A stretch of 64,000 nt of DNA from Streptomyces decoyicus (GCF_019880305.1 NZ_CP082301.1:434001-498000); one strand, 5' to 3'. Shown: positions 43,084 through 52,101, counted from the stretch's first letter. Program-made: numbers and translations. The notes: generated from the letters alone by a model not told the origin.

Positions 43084-44037
43084 ATGGAGCTGCGTCAGCT
43101 GCGCTATTTCCTCACCGTGGCGGAGGAACTGCACTTCGGCCGGGCCGCCGACCGACTGCACATCGTGCAGTCCGCGGTGAGCCAGCAACTCCGCAGGCTC
43201 GAACGCGAACTGGGTACCGAGCTGTTCGCCCGCTCCACCCGCGTCGTCCGGCTCACCGAGGCCGGCAACCGGCTCCTCCCGTATGCCAGGGAGATGCTCG
43301 CCCTCCAGGCACGCGCGCGCGAGGCCGTCGACGAACTACGCGCCGAGCAGGCCGCGACGGTACGCCTCGGCACCAGCTCCGGGCTGGGTGTCCGGCTGGA
43401 CGGCGTACTCACTGCGTTCACCCGGCACGCCGACCGCGCACAGTTGGAACTCGTCACCGGCAGCACCCAGGAGCGCCTGGCGCAGGTGCGGTCCGGTTCC
43501 CTGGACGCCGCCCTGCTGCGCGGTGAACGGGCCGACCCTGAGCTGGAGTTCCTGCCCCTGTGGCAGGACGCGCTGGTGGCGGCACTGCCCGCGGGTCACG
43601 AGCTGGCCGCGCGGGCGACCGTCGAACTGGCCCGGCTCGCGGAACTGCCGCTGCGGCTCTCCCCGCGCTCCCGCAACCCCGCGCTGCACGACCTGGTGAT
43701 GCGCTCCTGCCGGGCGGCCGGCTACGCGCCCGTCCTGGGCCCGGAGTTCACCAACGACCAGGACACCCTGGCCGCCATCGGCTACGGCAAGCCGTCCTGG
43801 ACGGTCTTCTACGCCCCGCACGCCGACCAGCTTCCCGTCCCCGGCGTGGTGTTCCGTCCCCTGAGCAGCCCGTCGCCCGTCATGCGGACCTACCTTGCGG
43901 TGCGGAACGGTCCGCCCCGGGCCGCGCTGCGTGCCCTGATCGAAGCCTGCTACGAGGCCGTCGACGGCGGCTCGGAGGACCTGGCTCGCCGGCAGCCCGT
44001 GTCACCTTCGGCAGCGGAGTGGCCCGGGACGCCCTGA
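43084..44037 (+). CDS. LysR family transcriptional regulator
   Basis: A 317-residue regulator. The N-terminus MELRQLRYFLTVAEELHFGR, AADRLHIVQSAVSQQLRRLE and LGTELFARSTRVVRLTEAG is the LysR winged helix-turn-helix, followed by the long linker helix and a two-lobed effector-binding domain. It is divergent from the alpha/beta hydrolase gene with a palindromic site between, so autoregulation and ligand-dependent activation of the hydrolase are likely. Confidence 0.93.
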   Translation: MELRQLRYFLTVAEELHFGRAADRLHIVQSAVSQQLRRLERELGTELFARSTRVVRLTEAGNRLLPYAREMLALQARAREAVDELRAEQAATVRLGTSSGLGVRLDGVLTAFTRHADRAQLELVTGSTQERLAQVRSGSLDAALLRGERADPELEFLPLWQDALVAALPAGHELAARATVELARLAELPLRLSPRSRNPALHDLVMRSCRAAGYAPVLGPEFTNDQDTLAAIGYGKPSWTVFYAPHADQLPVPGVVFRPLSSPSPVMRTYLAVRNGPPRAALRALIEACYEAVDGGSEDLARRQPVSPSAAEWPGTP

Positions 44038-44272
44038 GCTCGTACGACTTGGTGTGGAGGGCCACTGGAGCCCTGTGCGGCGGCCATGCTTGCCGTGCTC
44101 ATCCGGCGACCGGCACACGACATGGAGCACGGCACAGCGACCGCCGCACTCGCGAGTTCCGCCGGCGCGAGCCGCTGAGACGCCCAAGGCACCCGTACAA
44201 ACCGACAGTAGCTGGGGCCCACGGCATTCTGACGGCATGCGTGCGACGGCATCGGCGAGGCGTCCCTGGCAC

Positions 44273-46123
44273 CTAACCGATGTCGGGCTCGGCCCGTACC
44301 TCGATCCGGTCCCCCGTCCGCTCCATCTCCAGGACGACGAGCTCGTTCCGCCCCCGTCGCCACAGGTGGCTCGGCACGTACAGGGTGACCTGCGGCCCGA
44401 GCGACCAGTACCGGCCGAGCGCGAACCCGTTGAGCCACACCATGCCCTTGTCCCAGCCCGGAAAGGCGAGGAAGCCGTCGGCGGGGTTGTCGACATGGAT
44501 CCGTGCCCGGTGGAAGGCGGGGCCGGTCGGTATGTCTCCGCTGCCGAACGTCAGAGCCGAGAGGTTGTCGAGAGGCAGCCGGCGAATCTCCCAGTCGCTC
44601 AGTTCCTCGTCGTCGAGGAGAACCTTGCCGCTGATTCCCTTGGGGTCGTTGAAGCTCCGGCCGAAGTTGACCCGACCAGTGGGGTCGACCAGGAGATCGA
44701 GGGTGCTGGACGCGTCGGCCACGGTGAAGTCGACTGTGTGGTCCGGCTGGTTGCGGTCGAAGGTGCCGATGCGCTTGCCGTCGCCGAACACCAGCGCCCG
44801 GTCGCCCAGGCCCGTGACCCTCAGGCCCTTGGAGCCCTGCTGTCCCCGCACCCGAGTGCGGTAGTGGATCAGCCCGTACGGCTGCCCGAGCGCCTCCATG
44901 TGGACGGGCGCGGTCTGCCGTACCGGAGTGCTCAGCGCGTCGAGCGCATCCATCAACGCCACCGACTCTCGGACGGCGACCCTCTGGGCCGGCATGCGGC
45001 GCGGCGTGGCCGGCAGGGGCGTGCTCGACAAGGTGGTGTACTTGGCCAGCACGTCACGCACCTTGTGGAATTTCTCGGTGAGTTCGCCGGATTCGCTGAT
45101 CGGGGAGTCGTAGTCGTAGCTGGTGACGGTGGGCTGGTAGCCGCTGCCGCTCAGGTTGGCACCCGCGGACCAACCGAAGTTCGTTCCACCCACCGCCATA
45201 TAGAAGTTGATGGACGCCCCCGCTTCGAGGAGCTTCTCCACGTCGGCGGCGGTCTGCGCCGGGTCGGTGGTGTGGTGCTGTTCTCCCCAGTGGTCGAACC
45301 AGCCGTCCCAGAACTCCGTGCAGAACAGGGGCTTGTCCGGCTGGAATGTGCGCAGCTCCGCGAAGGGTCCGGTGGGGTCCCCGGCGAAGTTGACGGTCGA
45401 GAGGAGATCGGGGAGGCTCCCGGCCTTCAGCGCTTCCTGGGTGGCCCCGTTGGAGCAGAACAGCAGGCTGTCCACGCCCTGTGCCCGCATGGTGTCCCGT
45501 AGATGTTCCAGGTGCGCATGGTCGTCGTCGTAGCTGCCGTATTCGTTCTCGACCTGCATGGCGATGATGGGCCCGCCGCGTGTGGCCTGCAGATCGACGA
45601 ACCGGGGCAGCAGTTCGGCGAACCAGGCGTCGACCGTTCGCTCGTAGGCGGGGTCGGAGCGGCGCAGCGGCGCGTCCTTGTCCTTGAGGAGCCAGGCCGG
45701 CAGGCCGCCGAAGTCCCATTCCGCGCAGATGTACGGCCCCGGCCGCACGATCACCTTGAGCCCGACCTCGTCCGCGGTCCGTACGAAGGAAGCGACATCG
45801 CGCCATCCGGTGAAGTCGAGCTTCTCCTCGTACGGTTGGTGGAAGTTCCAGGCGACGTAGGTCTCCACCGTGTTCAGGCCCATGGCCCGCATCCGCAGCA
45901 ACCGGTCCCGCCAGTCCTTGGGATGCGTCCGGAAGTAGTGGAAGGCACCCGAGAGGATCCGGAACGGCTCGCCGTCCAGCAGGAATTCGCTCCCGCGGAT
46001 GGTCAGCCCTCGCGGGCTCTCGGCCTGGGCGAGGGTCATACGACCGCTGCCCAGAGCGATCCCCACGGACGCTCCTCCCACCATGGCCGCGCTCAGAAAT
46101 CTCCGTCGGCTGAACTGCGTCAT
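44273..46123 (-). CDS. Tat-exported GH35 beta-galactosidase
   Basis: A 616-residue secreted glycosidase. The N-terminus has a twin-arginine signal (FSRRRFLSAAMVGGASVGIA). The GH35 barrel contains FRILSGAFHYFR, VRPGPYICAEWDFGGLPAWL, GGPIIAMQVENEYGSY with acid/base E194, and FCTEFWDGWFDHWG with nucleophile E271. Two C-terminal beta-sandwich domains end in LGRYWSLGPQVTLYVPSHLW. ATG 46123 follows GAGGAG. It hydrolyses terminal beta-galactosides, probably from plant galactans. A palindrome lies 40 bases upstream. Confidence 0.95.
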   Translation of the reverse strand: MTQFSRRRFLSAAMVGGASVGIALGSGRMTLAQAESPRGLTIRGSEFLLDGEPFRILSGAFHYFRTHPKDWRDRLLRMRAMGLNTVETYVAWNFHQPYEEKLDFTGWRDVASFVRTADEVGLKVIVRPGPYICAEWDFGGLPAWLLKDKDAPLRRSDPAYERTVDAWFAELLPRFVDLQATRGGPIIAMQVENEYGSYDDDHAHLEHLRDTMRAQGVDSLLFCSNGATQEALKAGSLPDLLSTVNFAGDPTGPFAELRTFQPDKPLFCTEFWDGWFDHWGEQHHTTDPAQTAADVEKLLEAGASINFYMAVGGTNFGWSAGANLSGSGYQPTVTSYDYDSPISESGELTEKFHKVRDVLAKYTTLSSTPLPATPRRMPAQRVAVRESVALMDALDALSTPVRQTAPVHMEALGQPYGLIHYRTRVRGQQGSKGLRVTGLGDRALVFGDGKRIGTFDRNQPDHTVDFTVADASSTLDLLVDPTGRVNFGRSFNDPKGISGKVLLDDEELSDWEIRRLPLDNLSALTFGSGDIPTGPAFHRARIHVDNPADGFLAFPGWDKGMVWLNGFALGRYWSLGPQVTLYVPSHLWRRGRNELVVLEMERTGDRIEVRAEPDIG

Positions 46124-46162
46124 GCTGCTCTCCTCGACTCGACCGACCGTCACTCAAGGTTC

Positions 46163-46172
46163 GAACATGTTC
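46163..46172. promoter_or_regulatory. Short palindrome upstream of the GH35 gene
   Basis: GAACATGTTC is a perfect 10-bp palindrome inside TTCGAACATGTTCAA, 40 bases upstream of the beta-galactosidase start. It may be an operator for a sugar-responsive repressor encoded elsewhere. The spacer from 46173 to 46552 holds no recognised gene. Confidence 0.4.
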
Positions 46173-46552
46173 AATGGTGCGCGCTTCTGTGCATTGAGAG
46201 TGTTATGTAGAACAGAAACGAGCACAAGGGTTCGTGGCCGACCACGGTGAACCAGCGGGCGGGACACGGAGGTACGGACGTACGGACGTGCGGTGCAGCT
46301 GCCGGGCCGACCGATGGACGCCGCCTCCACCGTCCCCCCGGCGTCGGAAAGTCGCGGACGCGCTCCTCTCGCACATCGCCCGCGGACGCAACGGCACGCG
46401 CTCAACCGTGGTGTTCGCCAAGGCGGCAGGAGGCACCTGCCCGGCGGCAGCCTCGTCAAGGGGCTGAGGCTCACCACGCGGCGCAGCCGCCCAGGACGCG
46501 TATCGAAAGTGTTTTCAGGTCAGTTGTCAGTCGGCTCCGCTACGGTTCAGCC

Positions 46553-47251
46553 ATGGCGAATTTCGTACTCGTTGCAGGCGCGCGACTCGGGGCGTGGGCG
46601 TGGGACGAGGTGGTGCCGTATCTGCGTGCGGCCGGCCACGGCGCTCACCCGTTGACGCTGTCCGGTCTTGCCGAAAAGCAGGGCGTGCCGGCCGGACAGC
46701 AGACCCACGTCCAGGACATCGTCGACGAGGTCGAACGCCAGGATCTGCGCGACGTCGTCCTGGTAGGTCACAGCTACTCGGGCATCCCGGTAGGCCAGGC
46801 CGCGGAGCGGACCGGCGACCGGTCGGCCCGCGTGGTCTTCGTCGACTCCAGTGTTCCGACCGACGGCGAGTCGTTCGTCTCCGCCTGGCCGGACGGCGGG
46901 GCGGCGGTGAAGGCATCCATCGCCGAGAACGGAGGATTTTGGCCGCTCGTGCCCGCAGCCCACTACGAAGGCCAGGGCCTCACCGACGAGCAGATCGCAC
47001 GAATCGTCGGTGGCTCGACGCCGCACCCGGGCGCCACGCTGACCGAGCCCGCCATGCTGGCACGGCCACTGGGCGAGTTCCCGACGACATACATCACATG
47101 CCTGCTCGCCGGAGCCGAGCCCAGCGACGACGTGGCCGAGCTGCTGACCAGCAATCACTGGCAACTGGTCGAGATGAACACCGGCCACTGGCCGATGTTC
47201 TCCCAGCCGCGGGAACTGGCGCAGATCTTCCTCGACGCAGCCGGGGAGTGA
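46553..47251 (+). CDS. Alpha/beta hydrolase of the esterase/hydroxynitrile-lyase-like group
   Basis: A 232-residue protein. Its N-terminus MANFVLVAGARLGAWAWDEV is followed by HPLTLSGLAEK, the nucleophile elbow VGHSYSGIP and a C-terminal NTGHWPMFSQPRELAQIFLD with the catalytic His. This is the compact plant-methylesterase/EstC-like lineage. The usual HGxxHG oxyanion start is changed to AGARLGAW, so activity could differ. It is monocistronic and interrupts, or abuts, a beta-lactamase remnant. Confidence 0.85.
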   Translation: MANFVLVAGARLGAWAWDEVVPYLRAAGHGAHPLTLSGLAEKQGVPAGQQTHVQDIVDEVERQDLRDVVLVGHSYSGIPVGQAAERTGDRSARVVFVDSSVPTDGESFVSAWPDGGAAVKASIAENGGFWPLVPAAHYEGQGLTDEQIARIVGGSTPHPGATLTEPAMLARPLGEFPTTYITCLLAGAEPSDDVAELLTSNHWQLVEMNTGHWPMFSQPRELAQIFLDAAGE

Positions 47252-47285
47252 CGGCAGGGGCGGGTCTGGCTCCCGCCGGGACGCG

Positions 47286-47651
47286 ATGATATGTGACCTT
47301 CTGCGCGTCCCGTAACGGGCCGGGCTTCTTCAGCAGCACGTCGGTGTAGTTGGCCAGGCCGCTGGTGTGATCGAGTAACTGCCGCACGGTGATGTGGTCG
47401 CCATGGGGAACCACACCCGGCAGCTGCCGCTCGATGTCGTCATCGATCCCTACCTTGCCCTCGGCCACCAGCTGAAGCACGACGGTGGCCACGAAACTCT
47501 TCGTCACGCTCCCGGCCCGGAACCGGTCCCCGGCGAGGGCGGAACGCCCACTGCCCAGATCGGCAGTCCCACTGCTGCCACGAGGGGCAGGAGCGCTGTC
47601 GTGCGTCCGTGCTGAGTGGAGAAACCAGCCGACGGAGCCGATTTGCACCAC
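47286..47651 (-). pseudogene. Serine beta-lactamase/D,D-carboxypeptidase N-terminal fragment
   Basis: A minus-strand frame has DRFRAGSVTKSFVATVVLQL (SxxK nucleophile motif), VAEGKVGIDDDIERQLPGVV, ITVRQLLDHTSGLANYTD and then PLRDAQKVTY. It then continues into unrelated sequence antisense to the neighbouring hydrolase gene. The YxN and HxG motifs are lost, so this is the first third of a class C-type serine hydrolase. Confidence 0.75.
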
Positions 47652-47703
47652 CTACCGTGCGCCTGTCCCACGGCTGGTGGCACAGGCACTTAAATATCGG
47701 AGC

Positions 47704-47961
47704 GTGACTACAGAGCCGAAAAACTTCAAGGTCTTGTTGGTCCCCGAACATGTTGAGGACAGCGGCGGCGCCTCCGCGGAGGACTCAGCCGTGCGATCGG
47801 CGGTCGTCGAGGCGACGGGCGAGACGGGCGCCTCGGGCTACCCCCGCTACGCCGGGAACGGGATCGTGGCCGACATCGACCCCAGTACGCGCACGGTCGA
47901 GGCGCTGCTCGTCGATGGCGCGGAGCTGGACTACGGACTGACTGCGAGGGTCACTTCCTAG
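47704..47961 (+). CDS. Small hypothetical protein
   Basis: An 85-residue acidic protein from GTG 47704, beginning VTTEPKNFKVLLVPEHVEDS and ending ALLVDGAELDYGLTARVTS. It has no signal peptide or membrane helix, good third-position GC, and is followed directly by a perfect hairpin that starts at the last base of its stop. No family was recognised. Confidence 0.55.
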   Translation: MTTEPKNFKVLLVPEHVEDSGGASAEDSAVRSAVVEATGETGASGYPRYAGNGIVADIDPSTRTVEALLVDGAELDYGLTARVTS

Positions 47962-47998
47962 GTTCTGGCGCTCCGGTCATGACCGGAGCGCCAGAACC
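47961..47998. terminator. Perfect 38-bp palindrome, bidirectional terminator
   Basis: The arm GGTTCTGGCGCTCCGGTCA (47961-47979) is followed immediately by its exact reverse complement to 47998. It starts at the last base of the TAG of the plus-strand gene and lies 43 bases beyond the stop of the convergent minus-strand hydrolase gene. This position fits termination from both sides. Confidence 0.85.
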
Positions 47999-48041
47999 TG
48001 GTTGTACGAGGCACCGGCGCCGGCATGGTGGGCATGGTTGC

Positions 48042-48869
48042 TCATCGGACGGTGGCGAGGCCGTTGAGCAGGTGGCCGAGCTCTGTCGGCGCCTGTATGT
48101 GGGCCATATGCCCCTGACCGGGAAGCACGTGGACTTCGGCACGGGTGACGCGCTGCCGGACGTCGTCGAACGACGTTCCGTAAGCGGACGTTTCGTAAGC
48201 GGTTCCGTAAGCGGACGTTCCGCGATTGCACTGGCCGATGATCAGGTCGACACGGCCCGCCTGTCGTGCCATCTCGTCCGGTGGCGGCGCCGAGTTGAGC
48301 GCGGCGAGCTCGGCGTGCGCCGGCCTGCTCAAGTGTCGCAAGGCCGCCCATCCTTGACGGTCGGCCCGCAGGGTCTCGACATGCGCCGTGTCGAGGCCGG
48401 CGATCTGCCGGTTGACGATCTCGACGGTGGCGTCCCAGTCCGCCGCCTCTTCAGCGGCCTGCAGATCCGGCAGTGCGTGACTGCCGAACGGTCGCATCAC
48501 CGGCTCGTAGGCAATCACCTGGTGCAGTGGACGATCGTTGGCGGCCAGTAGCGCGATCAAGCCGCCGTAGCTCCAGCCGAAGAGCGCTTGTGTGCCGTTG
48601 AACTCGTCGAGGATCACACCGAGGTCCTCGACCTCCGTTTGCAGCGAGTAAGTGCTGGTCAACGGACCCGAGGGGGTACGGCCTCGGCGGTTGACGACCG
48701 TCACCGACGGCCAGGCGTCGACGGCGGTCGCGACGTGACGCCACCCGTGAGCGTCGCTCATCGCGCCCGGGACGACGACGAGACCCGGCGCATGCGGCTC
48801 CCCGTACACATCGACGGTGACCCAACTGTCTCCGCCGACCGACAGATTTTTCTGAATCGTTTGCTCCAT
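48042..48869 (-). CDS. Alpha/beta hydrolase divergent from a TetR gene
   Basis: A 275-residue hydrolase starting MEQTIQKNLSVGGDSW. It has VVVPGAMSDAHGW, NRRGRTPSGP, the nucleophile elbow FGWSYGGLIAL and a C-terminal LPGQGHMAHIQAP with His. The ATG itself lies within the left arm of a perfect palindrome shared with the divergent TetR gene, so repressor binding would cover the start. Regulation by that TetR protein is very likely; the substrate is unknown. Confidence 0.88.
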   Translation of the reverse strand: MEQTIQKNLSVGGDSWVTVDVYGEPHAPGLVVVPGAMSDAHGWRHVATAVDAWPSVTVVNRRGRTPSGPLTSTYSLQTEVEDLGVILDEFNGTQALFGWSYGGLIALLAANDRPLHQVIAYEPVMRPFGSHALPDLQAAEEAADWDATVEIVNRQIAGLDTAHVETLRADRQGWAALRHLSRPAHAELAALNSAPPPDEMARQAGRVDLIIGQCNRGTSAYGTAYETSAYGTSFDDVRQRVTRAEVHVLPGQGHMAHIQAPTELGHLLNGLATVR

Positions 48870-48890
48870 AAAGGCATTATGGAGCAAACG
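48858..48890. promoter_or_regulatory. Perfect 14-bp-arm operator between hydrolase and TetR genes
   Basis: CGTTTGCTCCATAA-AGGCA-TTATGGAGCAAACG has perfect 14-base arms and a 5-base centre. It overlaps the hydrolase ATG (minus strand, 48869) and an ATG at 48879 on the plus strand, in frame with TetR. TACAAT at 48894-48899 resembles a -10 box just ahead of the likely TetR start. Confidence 0.88.
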
Positions 48891-48902
48891 CTCTACAATG
48901 CA

Positions 48903-49526
48903 ATGGTGTCCCAACCAACCCGTGGACGACCACGAGCCTTCGACCGCGACCGCGTGATCCTCGATGCCGCCCGCCTCTTCTGGCGACGCGGCTACTCCGG
49001 GACGTCGACTCGCGACCTCACCGCGGCCCTCGGACTCTCGACCTCCAGCCTCTACGCCGCCTTCGGCAGCAAAGCCGGGCTGTTCGAGGAAGCAGTGCGG
49101 ACCTACGCCGAGCGCTACCGGGAGATCTACCGGCGGGCCGTCGCCGAGCAGGACCTCCGGACCGTCATCGACCAGATCCTCATCGACTCGGTCCACGAGT
49201 TCACCCAGCCAAGTGACGCACATCCAGGCTGCCTTCTCAGCAGCGCCGCGATGACCGACAGCACGAGCACGCTCGACACCAGCGCCTACTACGCCGAACT
49301 GCACAGCTGGAACGAGCGGGCTCTCCTCGCACGCATCGAACGAGCAGTGCAGGACGGGGAACTCGTCGCCGGGACCGACGCAGCGGCCCTGACCGGACTC
49401 GTCCAGTCCGTCGTGCACGGACTGTCAGTGCGGGCCAACCTCGGCACGGCCCGCGAGGACCTGCTGGCGACGGCGCAGCTTGCCCACGAGCTGGTCTGCC
49501 GACAGCTCACGTCACCAACCACCTGA
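48903..49526 (+). CDS. TetR family regulator
   Basis: A 207-residue repressor. From MVSQPTRGRPRAFDRDRVIL the DNA-binding domain continues AARLFWRRGYSGTSTRDLTA, ALGLSTSSLYAAFGSKAGLF. The C-terminal domain is of the common TetR_C type. I prefer ATG 48903. An in-frame ATG at 48879 inside the operator would add eight residues (MEQTLYNA). If TACAAT at 48894 is the -10 element, the transcript would be leaderless. It should repress itself and the divergent hydrolase. Confidence 0.9.
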   Translation: MVSQPTRGRPRAFDRDRVILDAARLFWRRGYSGTSTRDLTAALGLSTSSLYAAFGSKAGLFEEAVRTYAERYREIYRRAVAEQDLRTVIDQILIDSVHEFTQPSDAHPGCLLSSAAMTDSTSTLDTSAYYAELHSWNERALLARIERAVQDGELVAGTDAAALTGLVQSVVHGLSVRANLGTAREDLLATAQLAHELVCRQLTSPTT

Positions 49527-49564
49527 CCCGTAACAACCAGGATCGCTCCCTCCTGATCACGATC

Positions 49565-49800
49565 GGAGCCAGGTGAGGAGTGCTGCGACGATGGTGCCGA
49601 GCTAGACGTATCCGCCCTTGTCTCAGCGCGTCGCGACGGCTCTGCACTGCTTCAGCTTGTTCACGGCGCGTTCCATGCTGTTGCGGTCTTGGTGGCCTTG
49701 CTGGTCAAAGCCCGGAGGCCGCCCGCCGTGTGGTCCCGACGCAGCCGGGCGGCGGCGGTGTCGCGCTTCTCCGGGATCGTGTCCGGATACGCAGCGCCGC
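49565..49800 (-). pseudogene. IS5-family transposase remnant with in-frame stops
   Basis: Minus-strand frames give PDTIPEKRDTAAARLRR, a shift, GPHGGRPPGFDQQGHQDRNS, MERAVNKLKQCRAVATR, a stop, DKGGYV, a stop and LGTIVAALLTWLRS. This is the C-terminal third of an IS5-type transposase (GGRPPGFD...ERAVNKLKQWRAVATRYDK). At least one frameshift and two stops prevent function. No inverted repeats were found. Confidence 0.82.
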
Positions 49801-49883
49801 AATTACAGGCGGAAAAGTGAACCGGTCTGCGAACGGCAGGTGGGCGCAGCGCTGCGGTGGTGTCGTCGTCTGCGTCAGCCTGA

Positions 49884-50129
49884 CTACGCCTCGACCTGGG
49901 TCAGCCGAGTGCGGATCCGGTCGATTGCATCGAAGGTGGTGAGGTGGGTCAGGCCCTCGGTCAGGGGTAGGTGTTCGGCGCAGAACCACACGGCGTTTTC
50001 GGGGTGGCCGGCCCAGTCGTCGGGGTAGTCGACCGTGGGGTGGAAGTACACGACGGTGAACTTGCCGGTGCCGGAGGGGGTGCGCTTCCTGGTTGTCGAC
50101 TGTGCGCACGCGACACACTCTGGTGGCAT
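49884..50129 (-). CDS. Small hypothetical protein with a CxxC/CxxH pair
   Basis: An 81-residue protein starting MPPECVACAQSTTRKR. It contains CVAC near the N-terminus and WFCAEHLPL later, a possible four-ligand zinc site, with FTVVYFHPTVDYPDDWAGHP between and a helical end TFDAIDRIRTRLTQVEA. The length and compact fold suggest a free-standing zinc-ribbon-like domain. GAGAGG lies about 12 bases upstream of the start. Family unknown. The spacer to 50476 shows no further gene. Confidence 0.6.
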   Translation of the reverse strand: MPPECVACAQSTTRKRTPSGTGKFTVVYFHPTVDYPDDWAGHPENAVWFCAEHLPLTEGLTHLTTFDAIDRIRTRLTQVEA

Positions 50130-50476
50130 CACGGCCGGGCCTCTCACTCGTCTCGGAACGTTGGACACAGCGTAGAGGTGACCGGGCTTGGGCCGGGCTC
50201 CGGTCACCAGGGGAGGCTGCTATGTGTGAGCGGTCGTCAGTTGTCGCGCAAGTCGTCCTGGTACTAGGAGTCTTCGTCTTCGATGCGCATGGCGGGCCGG
50301 TCGCTGGGGGCGGGGTGGGCGGAGTGAGCTGGGGTGGGGTCGGGTCGGGTGGGCGTCTGATGGGTGCAACCGCTCGCGAGTGTGGGCTTGCCGGTCTCGG
50401 TGAGGCTACTGCTGTCGGCAACGCGGGTCCCTAGAGTGCAGGGAACGCCAGTGAAGTCCACGAAAGGGAGGTCTCG

Positions 50477-51352
50477 ATGAGCATCGTGGTCACCACCCCG
50501 ACCGGACAGGTGGGATCGCGCGTGGTGCGGCTGCTGCTCCAGGCCGGCGTCCGTCCCCGCGTTCTGGTCCGCGATCCGGCCCGCCTGGATGAGGCGACCC
50601 GTGCACAGGTCGATGTCCGCCGGGGTGACCTGACGGACGCCGGGTTCGTCCGTGACGCGGTGGCGGGGGCGCGGTCTGTCTTCTGGGTCGACCCCACTCC
50701 GCACTCGGCGGCAGATCCTATCGAGACGTCGCTGCGGACCGCGGCGCCCTTGGTGGAGGCCGCCCAGGTCGGCGATGTGAAGCGGGTGGTGCTGTTGAGC
50801 AGTATCGGGGCGGAGAAACGGCACGGGGTCGGTCACATCGACGCACTGGCCGCGATCGAGGAACGGCTCGATGCCACCGGGGTGGGTGTGCTGCATCTGC
50901 GGTGCGCGTACTTCTTCACCAACCTGCTGTTGGATCTCGAAGGACTCTCCCGAGGCGTCTTGACCACCGCGTTCGATCCCGACCACCCGATGCCATGGGT
51001 CGATCCGCGTGACATCGGCGATGTGGTCGCGGCCCGGCTGCTGAGCGACGCCTGGCAGGGCCGGTTGGTGCAGGCCGTCCACGGGCCAGAGGACCTCACC
51101 TTCAACCAGGTCGCGCGGATCCTCACCGAGGCGCTCGGGCGCCAGGTCCGGCTCAACCTCGTCAGCGACGACGGGGTGCGGGATGCGCTGCGTGCGGCCG
51201 GGTTGCCTCCATCGGCGGTGGAGGGAATCGTCGGGATGACCGCTGGATCGCGCGACCTGGTGCCCGAGCAGCCGCGCGCCCTGCTCACTACCACCCCCAC
51301 CCGGCTCGGCGGGTGGGCTCATGCCCATCTGCGTCCGCTGCTGGAGGGGTGA
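50477..51352 (+). CDS. NmrA-like NAD(P)-binding protein (atypical SDR)
   Basis: A 291-residue protein with an AAAGGGAGG ribosome site. The Rossmann start is IVVTTPTGQVGSRVVRLLLQ (TGxxGxx), then VLVRDPARLD, RRGDLTDAGF, a VVLLSSIGAE beta strand and the loop RCAYFFTNLL. The catalytic Tyr-x3-Lys of classical SDRs is missing, as in NmrA/HSCARG redox sensors and NAD(P)H-quinone reductase-like members. It may sense NADPH or reduce a quinone. A minisatellite starts nine bases after its stop. Confidence 0.85.
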   Translation: MSIVVTTPTGQVGSRVVRLLLQAGVRPRVLVRDPARLDEATRAQVDVRRGDLTDAGFVRDAVAGARSVFWVDPTPHSAADPIETSLRTAAPLVEAAQVGDVKRVVLLSSIGAEKRHGVGHIDALAAIEERLDATGVGVLHLRCAYFFTNLLLDLEGLSRGVLTTAFDPDHPMPWVDPRDIGDVVAARLLSDAWQGRLVQAVHGPEDLTFNQVARILTEALGRQVRLNLVSDDGVRDALRAAGLPPSAVEGIVGMTAGSRDLVPEQPRALLTTTPTRLGGWAHAHLRPLLEG

Positions 51353-51360
51353 CAAACGCG

Positions 51361-51458
51361 CGGTGACGGACGTGCGGTGACGAGCGCGCGGTGACGAGCG
51401 CGCGGTGATGAACATGCGGTGATGAACATGCGGTGATGAACATGCGGTGACCAGCGCC
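51361..51458. repeat. 14-bp minisatellite, seven copies
   Basis: Units are CGGTGACGGACGTG, CGGTGACGAGCGCG (two copies), CGGTGATGAACATG (three copies) and CGGTGACCAGCGCC. The array has blocks of identical units, a sign of recent unit-wise expansion. Confidence 0.92.
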
Positions 51459-51609
51459 GCCGATTGCGGCGCTGGAACACCGGGCCCGACCGGATCGGAA
51501 CAGTCGCGCAGTGTCCTGCCGTCCAGGGACGCCCGCGGCCCCCGCGCCATGGTCGCCCCTGCGTCGAAGGGCAGCGTGGTCAGCATTGCCTGACCACTAG
51601 GATGCTGAG

Positions 51610-52101
51610 GTGAGCAGTGCGATATCGCGTGAGCAGAGCAAGAAACGACCGAGAGAGCCGAAGCCGGCGTGGGGTTGGCGGGTCACCGGGGTGATCCTTG
51701 GTCTCGTGCTCACGCTTGTCGGCGCCGGAGCTGTCTTCCTCAACGGTGTCCAGGGTGTGCAAGCCACCGGTCTGGTGGGCACGCGCGGCACATTCACGGT
51801 CGATTACTGCCTCGATACCAATCCCAGCAGGAAGAACTCCGACTACGAGTGCGGGGGCGACTTCACCCCTCGTGGCGGGAATGCCGACGACGTATGGAGT
51901 GGAAGGCTCGAGAACGCGGACGACTATTCGGCCGGCGAGAAGCGTGACGTGGTCGAGTCCTGGGTGGGCAGCGGGGGGCACTTCCGGGAGGTCGGTGTCG
52001 GGGCGACCTTGGGGTCCGTTGTGTGGTTCGGCATCGGGCTGGTGATCCTGGCGATGGGTGTCGTCCAGGTACGCAAATGGGCGAAGAGCTTCAAGAGGTA
52101 G
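51610..52101 (+). CDS. Membrane protein with two transmembrane helices
   Basis: A 163-residue protein from GTG 51610. A basic cytoplasmic N-terminus is followed by helix one (VTGVILGLVLTLVGAGAVFL), an extracytoplasmic domain of about 75 residues with two cysteines (DYCLDTNPS and YECGGDF, probably a disulfide), helix two (LGSVVWFGIGLVILAMGVVQ) and a basic tail. No family was recognised. It seems to be transcribed alone. Confidence 0.7.
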   Translation: MSSAISREQSKKRPREPKPAWGWRVTGVILGLVLTLVGAGAVFLNGVQGVQATGLVGTRGTFTVDYCLDTNPSRKNSDYECGGDFTPRGGNADDVWSGRLENADDYSAGEKRDVVESWVGSGGHFREVGVGATLGSVVWFGIGLVILAMGVVQVRKWAKSFKR

